This document shows positions 35,944 to 44,673 of a stretch of DNA of 64,000 bases, one piece after another. The stretch is from the NCBI RefSeq assembly GCF_016756535.1, contig NZ_AP023247.1:1054001-1118000 (forward strand). Direction: 5' to 3'. The notes beneath the pieces were generated by a model, which ran no database searches, had not been told where the DNA came from, and worked only from the letters and a program-made list of their open reading frames with translations. The DNA comes from Mesorhizobium sp. 131-2-1 (GTDB lineage: Bacteria; Pseudomonadota; Alphaproteobacteria; Rhizobiales; Rhizobiaceae). How positions within the stretch are numbered: the stretch's first letter is position 1; every line of letters begins with the position of its first letter. Both the position numbers and the translations under genes were made by a program.

Positions 35944-37992
35944 CTAAACCAGCCCCCGCTTCACCATCATCGCTTCGGGCGACGGCATCTTGCCGCGAAA
36001 CGCGGTGTAGAGCTCTTCCGGATCCTTCGAGCCGCCGGCGGCGTAGATATTTTCTCGCAGCCGCTCGGCCAGCGCCGGGTTGAAGGGATCGCCGGTCTCC
36101 TCGAAGGCGGCGAAGGCGTCGGCGTCGAGCACTTCGGACCACATGTAGGAATAGTAGCCGGCCGAATAGCCGTCGCCGGAAAAGACATGGCCGAAATGCG
36201 GAGTGCGGTGGCGCATGGCGATCGTGTCGGGCATGTCGAGCCTGTCCAGCGTTTCGGTTTCGAAACGAAGCGGCTCAGCCGGTGCATCCGGCCGTGCATG
36301 GTAGGCCATGTCGATCAGCGCCGAGGCGGTGAACTCAACGGTGGCGAAGCCGGCGCCGAAGGTGCGCGTCGCCAGCATCTTGTCGAGCAGCGCCTTGGGC
36401 ATCGGCTTGCCGGTCTTGACGTGCAGCGCATGCTTTTCCAGCACCGCCGGCACCGTTAGCCAGTGCTCGTAGAGCTGCGAGGGCAGCTCGACGAAATCGC
36501 GGCTCACGGACGTGCCGGAGACCGACGGCCATGTGACGTCGGTCAGCATGCCGTGCAGCGCATGGCCGAATTCGTGGAACAGCGTCTTGGCCTCGTCGAC
36601 CGACAGAAGCGCTGCCTCGCCGGCCGGTGGCTTGGCGAAGTTCATGATGTTGTAGATGACGGGCTTCGAGCCGTGGCCGAGCTTGTAGCCGGACTTCAGC
36701 GCGCTCATCCAGGCACCCGAGCGTTTGGAGGGCCGCGCGAAGTAATCGGCGAGGAACAGACCGCGCTCGCTGCCGTCAGCGTTTTTCACGACAAAGACGC
36801 GCGCGTCGGGATGCCAGGCGGCGATGCCCTTCTTTTCCTCGAAGGTGATGCCGAACAGCTTTGTCGCGACATCGAAGCAGGCGTCGATGACGCGCTCGAG
36901 CTGCAGGTAGGGCTTCAGCTCGGCCTCATCGAAGGCGAACTTCTCGGCGCGCAGCTTCTCCTGGTAGAAGCGCCAGTCCCAGGCGGCAAATGTCTCGTTG
37001 CTGCCGGCCTCGGCCGCCAGTCGCTCCAATTGCTTCTGGTCGCTCGCCGCCTTCTCCAGCGCCTTTTCCCAGACCGGATCGAGCAGCGCGTGCACGGCCT
37101 TCGGCGTCTTCGCCATAGTGTCGTCGAGCTTGAGCGCCGCGAAGGAGCCGTAGCCGAGCAGTTCTGCCTTCTCGGCGCGCAGCTTCAGCATGTCGCGGAC
37201 GACGTCGGTGTTGTCGGAAGCGCCGCCATTCTGGCCGCGCATGGTGAAGGCGCGGAAGGCGATCTCGCGCAGGTCGCGGCGCTCGGAGAAGGTCGAGAAG
37301 GGCTCATAGATCGAGCGTGAGAGCGTGACGGCGTAACGGCCCTTCTGGCCGCGCATCTCGGCCGCTTCGGCCATGGCGCTCTTGAGGAAGTCGGGCAGGC
37401 CGGCGAGGTCGGCCGCGTCGAGGAACAGTGCCCAGTCGCGCTCGTCGGCCAGCACGTTCTGGCCGAAATTGGTGCCGAGCGAGGACAGGTCCTCGTTGAT
37501 CTTGGCCAGCCGCTTCTTGCCGTCGGCGTCGAGCTTGGCGCCGGACCGGACAAAACCCTTCCAGGTCTTTTCCAGCACGCGCAGCGTCTCGGCATCCAGC
37601 TTCAGGCTTTCGCGGCGCTGGTAGAGGTCGTCGATGCGGGCAAACAGTTTCTCGTTCATGGAGATGGCCGAGAAATGCCTCGACATCTTCGGCGAGATGT
37701 CGCGCTCCAGCGCCTGGATGTCCTCATTGGTGTGGGCGCCGGCGCGGCACCAGAAGATCGACGAGACCTGGTCGAGCGGCTCGCCGGCGAGCTCGAGCGC
37801 GGCCAGCGTGTTGTCGATCGTCGGCGCCTCGCTGTTGCCGGCGATGGCGTCGATCTCAGTTGCGTGTGCCTTCAGCGCTGCGTCGAAGACCGGGCCAAAA
37901 TCGCCATCGCCGATGCGGGTGAAATCCGGCAGGCCGAGCGGCCCTTGCCATTTGGTCAGCGGATGGGCGGCGAGATCGACGGCTGATGACAT
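35944..37992 (-). CDS. M3 family zinc metallopeptidase (oligopeptidase A / Dcp-like)
   Basis: The 682-residue cytoplasmic enzyme degrades short peptides. The zinc site is HEFGHALHG (HExxH near residue 473), with the downstream glutamate ligand in the segment SRDFVELPSQ. Length and overall order match M3 oligopeptidases and peptidyl-dipeptidases (about 680 aa). ATG 37992 gives the usual N-terminus MSSAVDLAAHPLTKWQGPLG; upstream codons are in frame but unrelated. It is monocistronic and convergent with the MlrC-like gene. Confidence 0.93.
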   Translation of the reverse strand: MSSAVDLAAHPLTKWQGPLGLPDFTRIGDGDFGPVFDAALKAHATEIDAIAGNSEAPTIDNTLAALELAGEPLDQVSSIFWCRAGAHTNEDIQALERDISPKMSRHFSAISMNEKLFARIDDLYQRRESLKLDAETLRVLEKTWKGFVRSGAKLDADGKKRLAKINEDLSSLGTNFGQNVLADERDWALFLDAADLAGLPDFLKSAMAEAAEMRGQKGRYAVTLSRSIYEPFSTFSERRDLREIAFRAFTMRGQNGGASDNTDVVRDMLKLRAEKAELLGYGSFAALKLDDTMAKTPKAVHALLDPVWEKALEKAASDQKQLERLAAEAGSNETFAAWDWRFYQEKLRAEKFAFDEAELKPYLQLERVIDACFDVATKLFGITFEEKKGIAAWHPDARVFVVKNADGSERGLFLADYFARPSKRSGAWMSALKSGYKLGHGSKPVIYNIMNFAKPPAGEAALLSVDEAKTLFHEFGHALHGMLTDVTWPSVSGTSVSRDFVELPSQLYEHWLTVPAVLEKHALHVKTGKPMPKALLDKMLATRTFGAGFATVEFTASALIDMAYHARPDAPAEPLRFETETLDRLDMPDTIAMRHRTPHFGHVFSGDGYSAGYYSYMWSEVLDADAFAAFEETGDPFNPALAERLRENIYAAGGSKDPEELYTAFRGKMPSPEAMMVKRGLV

Positions 37993-38082
37993 GGAAGAAC
38001 TTTCGATTGGTGGCAATGGGAGGCGAAACCGATGTAGGGCGCGGGCCTGCCGCGCGCAACCTTGCAACCGGATCGTGATTGG

Positions 38083-38496
38083 TCAGTAAGTCTCGCAGCT
38101 TTCCGCGATCGCCGCCTGGGTGCTGGAGGTGATGCGGTTGCCGGCGACCGAGAAGGTCTCGCGCATCAGCATGTCGTTGCTGGGGAAGTCGTAGCAGGCG
38201 ATCACCGTGGTGACGCCGGCTTCCGACTTCTCGATACGGTGGCGGATCGCGGCGCCGGCGACGGCGCCCTGCCAATCGTCGATCGAGGCGATGAACTCCT
38301 GCTTGGTCTGGACGACGCCGAGATCGTCGAGCGTGATGCGCACGTCGTCAGCCAGCAGGTCGGACAATTCGGTGCGGTCGGCGACCAGCAGCGCCGAATA
38401 CCAGCGGTCGATCAGCGCGCCGTCATCGGCGCGGGCGGCGAGGCCCGAAAAGAGCAGTACGGCGGCTATCGCGGTTCCCTGGAAAACGATCCGCAT
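38083..38496 (-). CDS. Secreted SnoaL/NTF2-like protein, hypothetical
   Basis: This 137-residue protein has a signal peptide (MRIVFQGTAIAAVLLFSGLAARA, cut near residue 23) and a mature domain (DGALIDRWYSALLVADRTEL with LLADDVRITLDDLG) that resembles the cone-shaped NTF2/SnoaL fold used by many small enzymes and binding proteins. It starts eight bases after the carbonic anhydrase stop and is probably cotranscribed with it. Function is unknown. Confidence 0.75.
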   Translation of the reverse strand: MRIVFQGTAIAAVLLFSGLAARADDGALIDRWYSALLVADRTELSDLLADDVRITLDDLGVVQTKQEFIASIDDWQGAVAGAAIRHRIEKSEAGVTTVIACYDFPSNDMLMRETFSVAGNRITSSTQAAIAESCETY

Positions 38497-38504
38497 CGCC
38501 GGCC

Positions 38505-39149
38505 TCACCCCAGATCCGGCCGCTCGAAATCGCCGGTCTCCTTGTTCATCACCCAAAGCTCGCCGGTCGAGATGTCGAACCAAGCGCCGTGCAGCGACAG
38601 CCGGCCCTTGCCTTCGAGGATGGAGACGCAGGGGAAGCTGCGGAGGTTGGCGATCGAGTAGCGGATCGAGATGCGCTCCAACGCGGTCTGGCGCTCGGTC
38701 GCCGTCATGAAGGTGCTGGACGAGACGGTCTCGGCAGCGGGCGCGATCAGGCTCATCCACTTGCCGATGAAGTCGCCGGGCGAGAGCGGCGCGGAATTGG
38801 GGTCGAGCGCGGCGCGGATGCCGCCGCAGCGGCCATGCCCCATTACCACGATGTTCTTCACCTTCAGGCTCTGCACGGCGAATTCGAGCGCGGCCGAGGT
38901 CGAATGGAACTCGCCGTCCGGCGCATAGGGCGGCACGAGATTGCCGACATTGCGCAGCACGAACAGCTCGCCTGGGCCGGCATCGAAGATCGCCTCAGGG
39001 GCGGAGCGGGAGTCGCAGCAGGCGACGATCATCGTCTCGGGCGCCTGGCCTTCGCGCGCCAGCGAGCGGTAGCGCCCGCTTTCGGCCGGATAACGGCCGT
39101 TCATGAAATTGCGATAGCCGTTGAGCAGATGTTCGGGAAGATGGGGCAT
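38505..39149 (-). CDS. Beta-class carbonic anhydrase
   Basis: The 214-residue enzyme interconverts carbon dioxide and bicarbonate in the cytoplasm. Zinc ligands are Cys44, His105 and Cys108, with the Asp46-Arg48 dyad (CCDSR and GHGRCGG), typical of the type that forms active dimers. The Ala-Pro-rich linker and C-terminal VMNKETGDFERPDLG match proteobacterial members. It leads a two-gene leftward unit with the SnoaL-like protein. Confidence 0.94.
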   Translation of the reverse strand: MPHLPEHLLNGYRNFMNGRYPAESGRYRSLAREGQAPETMIVACCDSRSAPEAIFDAGPGELFVLRNVGNLVPPYAPDGEFHSTSAALEFAVQSLKVKNIVVMGHGRCGGIRAALDPNSAPLSPGDFIGKWMSLIAPAAETVSSSTFMTATERQTALERISIRYSIANLRSFPCVSILEGKGRLSLHGAWFDISTGELWVMNKETGDFERPDLG

Positions 39150-39289
39150 GGGCGGCTAAAGCCTTTCCGGGGCTGGAGGCAGCTGCACAGTTCAATCTGG
39201 AAAGCCCTCTAACGGCAAAAGCCGGTCGCGGGCAATGCCGAATTGCGGATGGCTCCGTCGCAATCGCGATGCGGCGCGCATGCTCGCCG

Positions 39290-40054
39290 TTACGCCCAGA
39301 TGGCGACCGGTATGCCATAACGATCGGTCAGCGGTGGGTCCGGATGCGGCCTTGCCTCGCCATTGGCGATGCGCCCGGCAACCAGCATCATCGCCGCCGC
39401 ATCGAGGAAATCGTCGGCGGCGGCACCCTTGGGGGCCGGATGGTCGAGGAAGCTTTTGTCGTAGCCATGCCGGCACAGCAGCGCCTTGCGTTCCTCCATG
39501 CCGGCCGGATTGATCGCGCCCTTGATTTTCTTCGGCAGCGCCATGGCTTTCCCGCCATTCAGCCGGCAGAACGCCACTTCCGGATGCGATTCGAAGACGC
39601 GGCCGCGCAGTTCGGGATGCGTGATCAGCAGCGCGTCGATCTCGCGAATCTTGGCAAAGATGCCGAAAGCCTGGATCGAGACGCCGCGCGGCGGATCGGA
39701 TGTGGCCTTCGCCACCTCGCTGGCCCGGCGATGCGCCGCATACCAGGCTTCGACCGTGGTGAAGTCACTTGCGTCGGCATAGAGCGCCGCGCGCGAGGGG
39801 ATCGAGAACACGCTCGATTGCCGCTCCCCGAGCAGCGGCCGCACCAGTGCCTCCGGTCCGCGCCCACCTCTTTGCGAAAAGTCCGGCAGGCCGATCGGCA
39901 TGTCGACGGCGATTGTGGCGCTGGCGGGCAGAGTGGCGAGCAAAGCGGCAAAGCCTGGAAAGACAGAAACTGACGGAGCGAAGCCCGGATCGTGGCGGAC
40001 AGCGATCCAGCCGGCCTTGCAGCCGTCGACGCCGACCAGCACGCCGGCCGTCAC
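39290..40054 (-). CDS. DUF429 domain-containing protein
   Basis: The 254-residue protein begins VGVDGCKAGWIAV after a GTG start at 40054 and has IAVDMPIGLPD and ESHPEVAF, hallmarks of DUF429. The family is predicted to have an RNase H-like fold with acidic residues that could bind metal, so a nuclease role is possible but unproven. The start overlaps the pyridoxal kinase stop (GTGA), so the two are translationally coupled. No ATG start is plausible. Confidence 0.82.
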   Translation of the reverse strand: MTAGVLVGVDGCKAGWIAVRHDPGFAPSVSVFPGFAALLATLPASATIAVDMPIGLPDFSQRGGRGPEALVRPLLGERQSSVFSIPSRAALYADASDFTTVEAWYAAHRRASEVAKATSDPPRGVSIQAFGIFAKIREIDALLITHPELRGRVFESHPEVAFCRLNGGKAMALPKKIKGAINPAGMEERKALLCRHGYDKSFLDHPAPKGAAADDFLDAAAMMLVAGRIANGEARPHPDPPLTDRYGIPVAIWA

Positions 40055-40935
40055 GCCCGCTTGTCCCGCTCCGGATGCAGGAGATGGCGCAGCTGCACCA
40101 TCGCCATAGGATGCGACAGGCTCTGCGCGTCGGTCTCGAGCTGCAGCTCGTCGCCGCCACGTTTTGCGGTGCGCGCCAGGATCTCGTAGACTGCGGCCGT
40201 GGTCGACTGCAGCGCCTTGATCGGCGGCTGGCCGGAGAGGATGCGCGCCAGATAGACGGCGGCCGTCAGGTCGCCCAGCCCGTTCGGCGGCTTGTCGATA
40301 AGGCGATGCTCGGCAAGCAGCGCCTGCCTGGAATCGAGCAGGAGGTTGCCGGTGCCGCCGGCCATCATCGACGGCGCGGAGGTGACCAGCATGGTCGAGG
40401 GGCCGGCGTGAAGGGCGGCCGACATCACCGATTTCAGATCGGCAAGCGGCGCCCCGGCCATCCATTCCAGCTCGTAGCGGTTGGGCGTGGCGATGTCGGC
40501 GATCGGCATCAGCCGGTCGCGCAAGGCGGCAGCCGTCGGCTCCGGCACGTAGAGCCCGCCGGAATCGCCCATCACCGGATCGCAGATATAGACGGCGTTC
40601 GGTGTCCGCTCCTTGACGGCGGTGACCAGCGAGGCGACGGCCTCCGCCTGGCCGGCCTCGCCGAGATAGCCCGACAGCACCGCGCCGACCTCGCCCAGCC
40701 AGGGCGCGCGCTCGAGATCGGCCATCAGCGCCTTGAACTGGTCAAGCGGCGGCACGATGCGGGTCGCCCGGCCGTGGCCCGGATGCCAGGGCAGGACGAC
40801 GGTCGGCACCGCCCAGACAGGAAAGCCCAGCGTCTCCAGCGCAAAGACTGCGGCGCGGTTGCCGACGGAGCCGCGGGCGACATGGCTGGAGATGACGATG
40901 ACCGCGCGCGGCGCGCCGGCTTTTTCAGCGTTCAT
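40051..40935 (-). CDS. pdxY: Pyridoxal kinase
   Basis: The 294-residue protein should phosphorylate pyridoxal to pyridoxal 5'-phosphate in the B6 salvage pathway. The PfkB/ribokinase-like signature is present: VICD-PVMGDSGGLYVPEPTA, TPNRYELEWM and the catalytic NGLGDLTAAV (Asp near residue 227). The N-terminus ISSHVARGSVGNRAAVFALE is typical of PdxY. It is followed at once by the DUF429 gene and preceded, 12 bases away, by a small membrane protein gene on the same strand. Confidence 0.92.
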   Translation of the reverse strand: MNAEKAGAPRAVIVISSHVARGSVGNRAAVFALETLGFPVWAVPTVVLPWHPGHGRATRIVPPLDQFKALMADLERAPWLGEVGAVLSGYLGEAGQAEAVASLVTAVKERTPNAVYICDPVMGDSGGLYVPEPTAAALRDRLMPIADIATPNRYELEWMAGAPLADLKSVMSAALHAGPSTMLVTSAPSMMAGGTGNLLLDSRQALLAEHRLIDKPPNGLGDLTAAVYLARILSGQPPIKALQSTTAAVYEILARTAKRGGDELQLETDAQSLSHPMAMVQLRHLLHPERDKRA

Positions 40936-40947
40936 GGATGTCCGGTC

Positions 40948-41199
40948 CTAACCGCCACGCGTGGCGAAATACACCAGCCAGGCCAGCAGGCCGAAGGCGA
41001 TGACGAGCCCCAGCACCCTGCCGATGCGGGTGCCCCAATAGTCGATCGGGTCCGAACGGTCGGCGTCCGCGGCGCTGACATGGTCGCGCGCGTTCTTCGC
41101 TGTGCGGGCGATGAAAGACGTGCCGCCCGGGTTGGTCTCCCGCTCCACGCGCTCGAGAATGCGGCGCGATTCCTTGTCGCTGTCCTGGCGCTCGGCCAT
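40948..41199 (-). CDS. Small membrane protein, 83 aa
   Basis: This protein has a charged N-terminal half (MAERQDSDKESRRILERVER) and a C-terminal membrane helix (IGRVLGLVIAFGLLAWLVYF) ending RGG. ATG 41199 has AGGAC nine bases upstream. It is the first gene of the leftward small-protein, pdxY, DUF429 group. The family is common in rhizobia as hypothetical proteins, but no function is known to me. Confidence 0.75.
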   Translation of the reverse strand: MAERQDSDKESRRILERVERETNPGGTSFIARTAKNARDHVSAADADRSDPIDYWGTRIGRVLGLVIAFGLLAWLVYFATRGG

Positions 41200-41364
41200 G
41201 GCAATGTCCTGTTCAGCCGGGACCTTAGCCTGTTCGCTTGGCCATTCACAGGGCCTGCCTGCAGGGTAGCGGGATGGCAGCGGAGGCTTTGCGGCTGGGG
41301 TCATTTTCTTGCGCGTGGATTGTGGTAATGCTTCGCGTGCAACTTCCGACGAGGGATCCAAATC

Positions 41365-42003
41365 ATGCTTGCCCAGCGCCTCACCTCCCCCTCCATCTTC
41401 CGTCATCTGCCGGCGTTGCTGATGATGGCCATCGTGCTGCCACTGCTTGCCGGCTGCGGCTACAACACCATCCCGACGGCCGAGGAAAACGCCAAGGCGG
41501 CCTGGAGCGAGGTGCTGAACCAGTACCAGCGCCGCGCCGATTTGATCCCCAACCTGGTCGAGACTGTGAAGGGTTACGCCGCGCATGAGAAGGACACGCT
41601 GGACGCCGTGGTTGAGGCACGCGCCAAGGCGACGCAGATCACGGTGACGCCGGAAACGCTGAAGGATCCCGAGGCCCTCAAGAAGTTCCAGGATGCCCAG
41701 GCCGGGCTGACCAGCGCGCTGTCGCGGCTGATCGCGGTGTCGGAAGCCTATCCCGATCTCAAGGCCAACCAGAATTTCCTGGCGCTGCAGGCGCAGCTCG
41801 AAGGCACCGAGAACCGCATCGCTGTGGCGCGCCGCGACTACATCCAGGCGGTCAAGGACTACAATCTGACGCTGAAGACCTTCCCGTCGGTGCTGTGGGC
41901 GACCTTCTGGTTCCGCAGCAACGAGCCCTTCGCCAACTTCACCGTCGACGAAGACAAGATGCAGCCGCCGAAGGTCGATTTCGGCACGAAGCAGGGCGGT
42001 TGA
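41365..42003 (+). CDS. lemA: LemA family lipoprotein
   Basis: This 212-residue protein has a lipoprotein signal with lipobox LLAGC (Cys near residue 31) and the LemA domain (NAKAAWSEVLNQYQRRADLIP with NLVETVKGYAAHEKDTL). LemA proteins are helical-bundle membrane-associated proteins of unclear role, often encoded with TPM-domain proteins, as here. ATG 41365 begins the reading frame. A palindromic element and a TPM gene follow, so this is one conserved cluster. Confidence 0.9.
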   Translation: MLAQRLTSPSIFRHLPALLMMAIVLPLLAGCGYNTIPTAEENAKAAWSEVLNQYQRRADLIPNLVETVKGYAAHEKDTLDAVVEARAKATQITVTPETLKDPEALKKFQDAQAGLTSALSRLIAVSEAYPDLKANQNFLALQAQLEGTENRIAVARRDYIQAVKDYNLTLKTFPSVLWATFWFRSNEPFANFTVDEDKMQPPKVDFGTKQGG

Positions 42004-42035
42004 ACGGCGAATTGGTTGCCGAGCTTGCCGGCCTT

Positions 42036-42215
42036 GCGTTCCTTCGCGCCCCCCTCTGTCCTACCGGACATCTCCTCCACGAGGGGGGAGATCGGACGTC
42101 GCCTCGGCCTTCGCCAATCTCCAACGGCTGAAAGCGAGAGCCGGCGGTCGAGCTCTCAATCTCCCCCCAAGTGGGGGAGATGTCCGGCAGGACAGAGGGG
42201 GGCGCGACAGAACGC
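42036..42215. repeat. Large palindromic intergenic element, family D, copy 1
   Basis: The left arm (GCGTTCCTTCGCGCCCCCCT, then CTGTCCTACCGGACATCTCC) pairs with the right arm (GGAGATGTCCGGCAGGACAG, then AGGGGGGCGCGACAGAACGC). Inner GGGGGGAGAT and ATCTCCCCCC form a second stem. It sits between lemA and the first TPM gene and ends only 13 bases before the best start codon of that gene. A copy lies at 48699-48902. Confidence 0.85.
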
Positions 42216-42228
42216 CTTCGTTGGCGTT

Positions 42229-43014
42229 TTGCTGAGCGCCTTCTGCCTCTGCCTTCTCCTCCCCCTTACTGCCTTCGCCGCCGATCTCATCGCTCTCACC
42301 GGCCGCGTCGTCGACAATGCCGGCATCATCGACGCCGGAACAAAAGCGGCGCTGACCCAGAAACTCGCCGATTTCGAGAAGAAGGGCTCCGACCAGATCG
42401 TCGTTGCGACCATCTCCAGCCTCGGGGGCGAGGAGATCGAGCCTTACGCCAACCGGTTGTTCCGCTTCTGGAAGCTTGGCCAGGCCAAGGAGAACAACGG
42501 CGTGCTTCTCCTGGTGGCGCCGAACGACCGCAGGATGCGCATCGAGGTCGGCTATGGGCTGGAAGGCACGCTGACCGACCTGCATACCAAGCTGATCATC
42601 GAGAACGACATGGTGCCGGCCTTCCGCGTCGGCGATTTCTCCGGCGGCATAACCAAGGCCGTCGACGACATGATCATGGTGTTGGAGGGTAATCCGGAAG
42701 AGCTGGAGGCGCGCGGCAAGCGCAACGAGCAGGCGCCGTTCAATTCCGACGATCTGTTCTTCTCGATCTTCATCACCGTCTGGATCACCATCCTCGTTCT
42801 CAGCCTTGCCGCCTCCATCCTGCCGCCGATCTTCGGCCAAAGGATCGGCCCCGGCCGCTATCGCTGGCTGGGCATGACCTTCGAGCCCGGCAAGCGCTCG
42901 TCCAGCGGCGGCTGGTCCTCGGGCAGCTCCGGCGGCGGCTGGTCTTCAGGCGGCGGCGGCTTTTCCGGCGGCGGTGGTTCGTCCGGCGGCGGCGGCTCCT
43001 CGGGAAGTTGGTGA
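42229..43014 (+). CDS. TPM-domain protein, 5' end abutting a palindromic element (start unclear)
   Basis: A TPM (YgcG-type) domain with segments VVDNAGIIDAGTKAALTQKL and PNDRRMRIEVGYGLEGTLT, a membrane helix (SIFITVWITILVLSLAASIL) and a Gly/Ser-rich tail encode about 261 residues. The coding frame has no ATG or GTG between the palindrome and the signal peptide LLSAFCLCLLLPLTAFA. The best candidate is TTG 42229, without a good ribosome site. The native start may have been displaced by the element. Expression may be weak. The next gene is a close paralogue with an intact start. Confidence 0.72.
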   Translation: MLSAFCLCLLLPLTAFAADLIALTGRVVDNAGIIDAGTKAALTQKLADFEKKGSDQIVVATISSLGGEEIEPYANRLFRFWKLGQAKENNGVLLLVAPNDRRMRIEVGYGLEGTLTDLHTKLIIENDMVPAFRVGDFSGGITKAVDDMIMVLEGNPEELEARGKRNEQAPFNSDDLFFSIFITVWITILVLSLAASILPPIFGQRIGPGRYRWLGMTFEPGKRSSSGGWSSGSSGGGWSSGGGGFSGGGGSSGGGGSSGSW

Positions 43015-43018
43015 GCCG

Positions 43019-43909
43019 ATGAACGGACGCGTCCTGCCAGGATCCGGATGGCGCGCCGCGACCATCGGCGCCTTGCTGCTCGCCGTGGCTGTGCTCTTCA
43101 CCAGCTTTGCCGCGCGCGCCGCGGAACTGCCGGCGCTGACCGGGCGCGTGGTCGACAATGCCGGCCTGCTCGATGCCGGGACGAAGGCGGCGCTGACGCA
43201 GAAGCTCGCCGATTTCGAGAAGAAGGGCTCCGACCAGATCGTCGTCGCGACCATCCCCAGTCTCGATGGTGAGGAGATCGAGCCCTACGCCAACCGGTTG
43301 TTCCGCTTCTGGAAGCTTGGCCAGGCCAAGGAGAACAACGGCGTGCTGCTTCTGGTGGCGAAGAACGACCGCAGGATGCGCATCGAGGTCGGCTATGGGC
43401 TGGAAGGCACGCTGACCGACCTGCATACCAAGCTGATCATCGAGAACGACATGGTGCCGGCCTTCCGCGCCGGCGATTTCTCCGGCGGCATAACCAAGGC
43501 CGTCGACGACATGATCATGGTGCTGGAGGGCAATCCGGAGGAGCTGGAGGCGCGCGGCAAGCGCAATCCGGCCAATGACAGCGCGGTCGATCCCATCCTG
43601 GTGCTGTTCATCATCCTGTGGGCGACGCTGTTCCTGGGCGGTCTGGCGATGGCGTTCCTGCCACCGATCTTCGGCACGAAACTGTCGCCGGGCGTGTATA
43701 GATGGCTGGGCATGACCTTCCGCTATGGCCACGGCGCGCGGACTTCGGGCGCTTGGAAGACCGGGACCGGCAGTGGCTGGTCGACGGGCAGTTCCGGCAG
43801 CGGCTGGTCGTCCGGGAGTTCCGGCGGCAGCTGGTCGTCCGGCTCGAGCGGCGGGTTCTCGGGTGGCGGCGGCTCGTCCGGCGGTGGCGGGTCCTCAGGG
43901 AGCTGGTGA
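43019..43909 (+). CDS. TPM-domain membrane-anchored protein
   Basis: The 296-residue protein has an N-terminal signal/anchor segment (IGALLLAVAVLFTSFAARA, residues 17-35), a TPM domain (about 40-180), one membrane helix (about 190-215) and a long Gly/Ser/Trp-rich tail. It is the intact paralogue of the previous gene, and the TPM domain is almost identical at the DNA level (42300-42725 versus 43141-43566). TPM proteins are linked to membrane-protein repair or acid-phosphatase-like activity in other organisms; the role here is unknown. ATG 43019 lies four bases after the previous stop. Confidence 0.87.
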   Translation: MNGRVLPGSGWRAATIGALLLAVAVLFTSFAARAAELPALTGRVVDNAGLLDAGTKAALTQKLADFEKKGSDQIVVATIPSLDGEEIEPYANRLFRFWKLGQAKENNGVLLLVAKNDRRMRIEVGYGLEGTLTDLHTKLIIENDMVPAFRAGDFSGGITKAVDDMIMVLEGNPEELEARGKRNPANDSAVDPILVLFIILWATLFLGGLAMAFLPPIFGTKLSPGVYRWLGMTFRYGHGARTSGAWKTGTGSGWSTGSSGSGWSSGSSGGSWSSGSSGGFSGGGGSSGGGGSSGSW

Positions 43910-43914
43910 AAGAG

Positions 43915-44553
43915 ATGGCGACACGACCGATCAGCCCGCAGGATCATGAGCGCATCGCCGAGGCGATCCGCGCCGCCGAGACGAAGACGGACGGCGAGAT
44001 CTACTGCGTGGTCGCGCATGCCAGCGACGGCTACTTTTTCCCCGCAGCCTTCATGACGACGCTTGCCATGCTCATCGTCAGCCTTGGCGTCGCCTATGGG
44101 CTGGAGGCCTGGTGGCTGTCGATGCGCCTGCCGCATTTCGTCATCGCCGAGCTCCTGGCGCTGGCCTCGGCGCTGGCGCTTTTGTGGGCGGTGCCCGGAT
44201 TGCGCATTCATTTCGTGCCGCGCCACATGCGCTACCAGGCCGCGCATGGCAATGCGATCAAGCAGTTCCTCGCCCGCAACGTCCATCGCACGGCGGCGCG
44301 CACCGGCGTGCTGATCTTCGTCTCGATCGCCGAGCGTTATGCCGAGGTGGTCGCCGATGCCGGCATCAACAGCAAGGTCGGCCAGCATGTCTGGGACGGC
44401 GTGGTCCGCGACCTTACCGCGCATGCCGGCGACGACCGGCTCGCCGACGGGTTCATCAAGGCTGTCGAATCGGTTGGCGCGGTGCTGGCCGAGCATTTTC
44501 CCGTCACGGCCGGCGATGCCAACGAGTTGGACGATCATCTCGTCGAGATTTGA
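43915..44553 (+). CDS. TPM-domain protein with two membrane helices
   Basis: This 212-residue protein begins MATRPISPQDHERIAEAIRA and has two membrane segments (about residues 42-66 and 75-97) followed by a cytoplasmic or periplasmic domain containing RTGVLIFVSIAERYAEVVAD, similar to the TPM family. It is encoded five bases after the stop of the preceding TPM gene and belongs to the same operon. The three TPM proteins with LemA probably form one membrane-associated group; this is inference from context. Confidence 0.85.
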   Translation: MATRPISPQDHERIAEAIRAAETKTDGEIYCVVAHASDGYFFPAAFMTTLAMLIVSLGVAYGLEAWWLSMRLPHFVIAELLALASALALLWAVPGLRIHFVPRHMRYQAAHGNAIKQFLARNVHRTAARTGVLIFVSIAERYAEVVADAGINSKVGQHVWDGVVRDLTAHAGDDRLADGFIKAVESVGAVLAEHFPVTAGDANELDDHLVEI

Positions 44554-44673
44554 GAGCGGTCCGTAACCTTACGCTGAGCCCTCCCGCGCCCTGCCGTTCA
44601 CCTGTGCGAAAGCGAGGATGCCGTGGGCGGGACTCTTTGCAATCGGGCGATGCGGGTTTATGGTTAAGCAATT

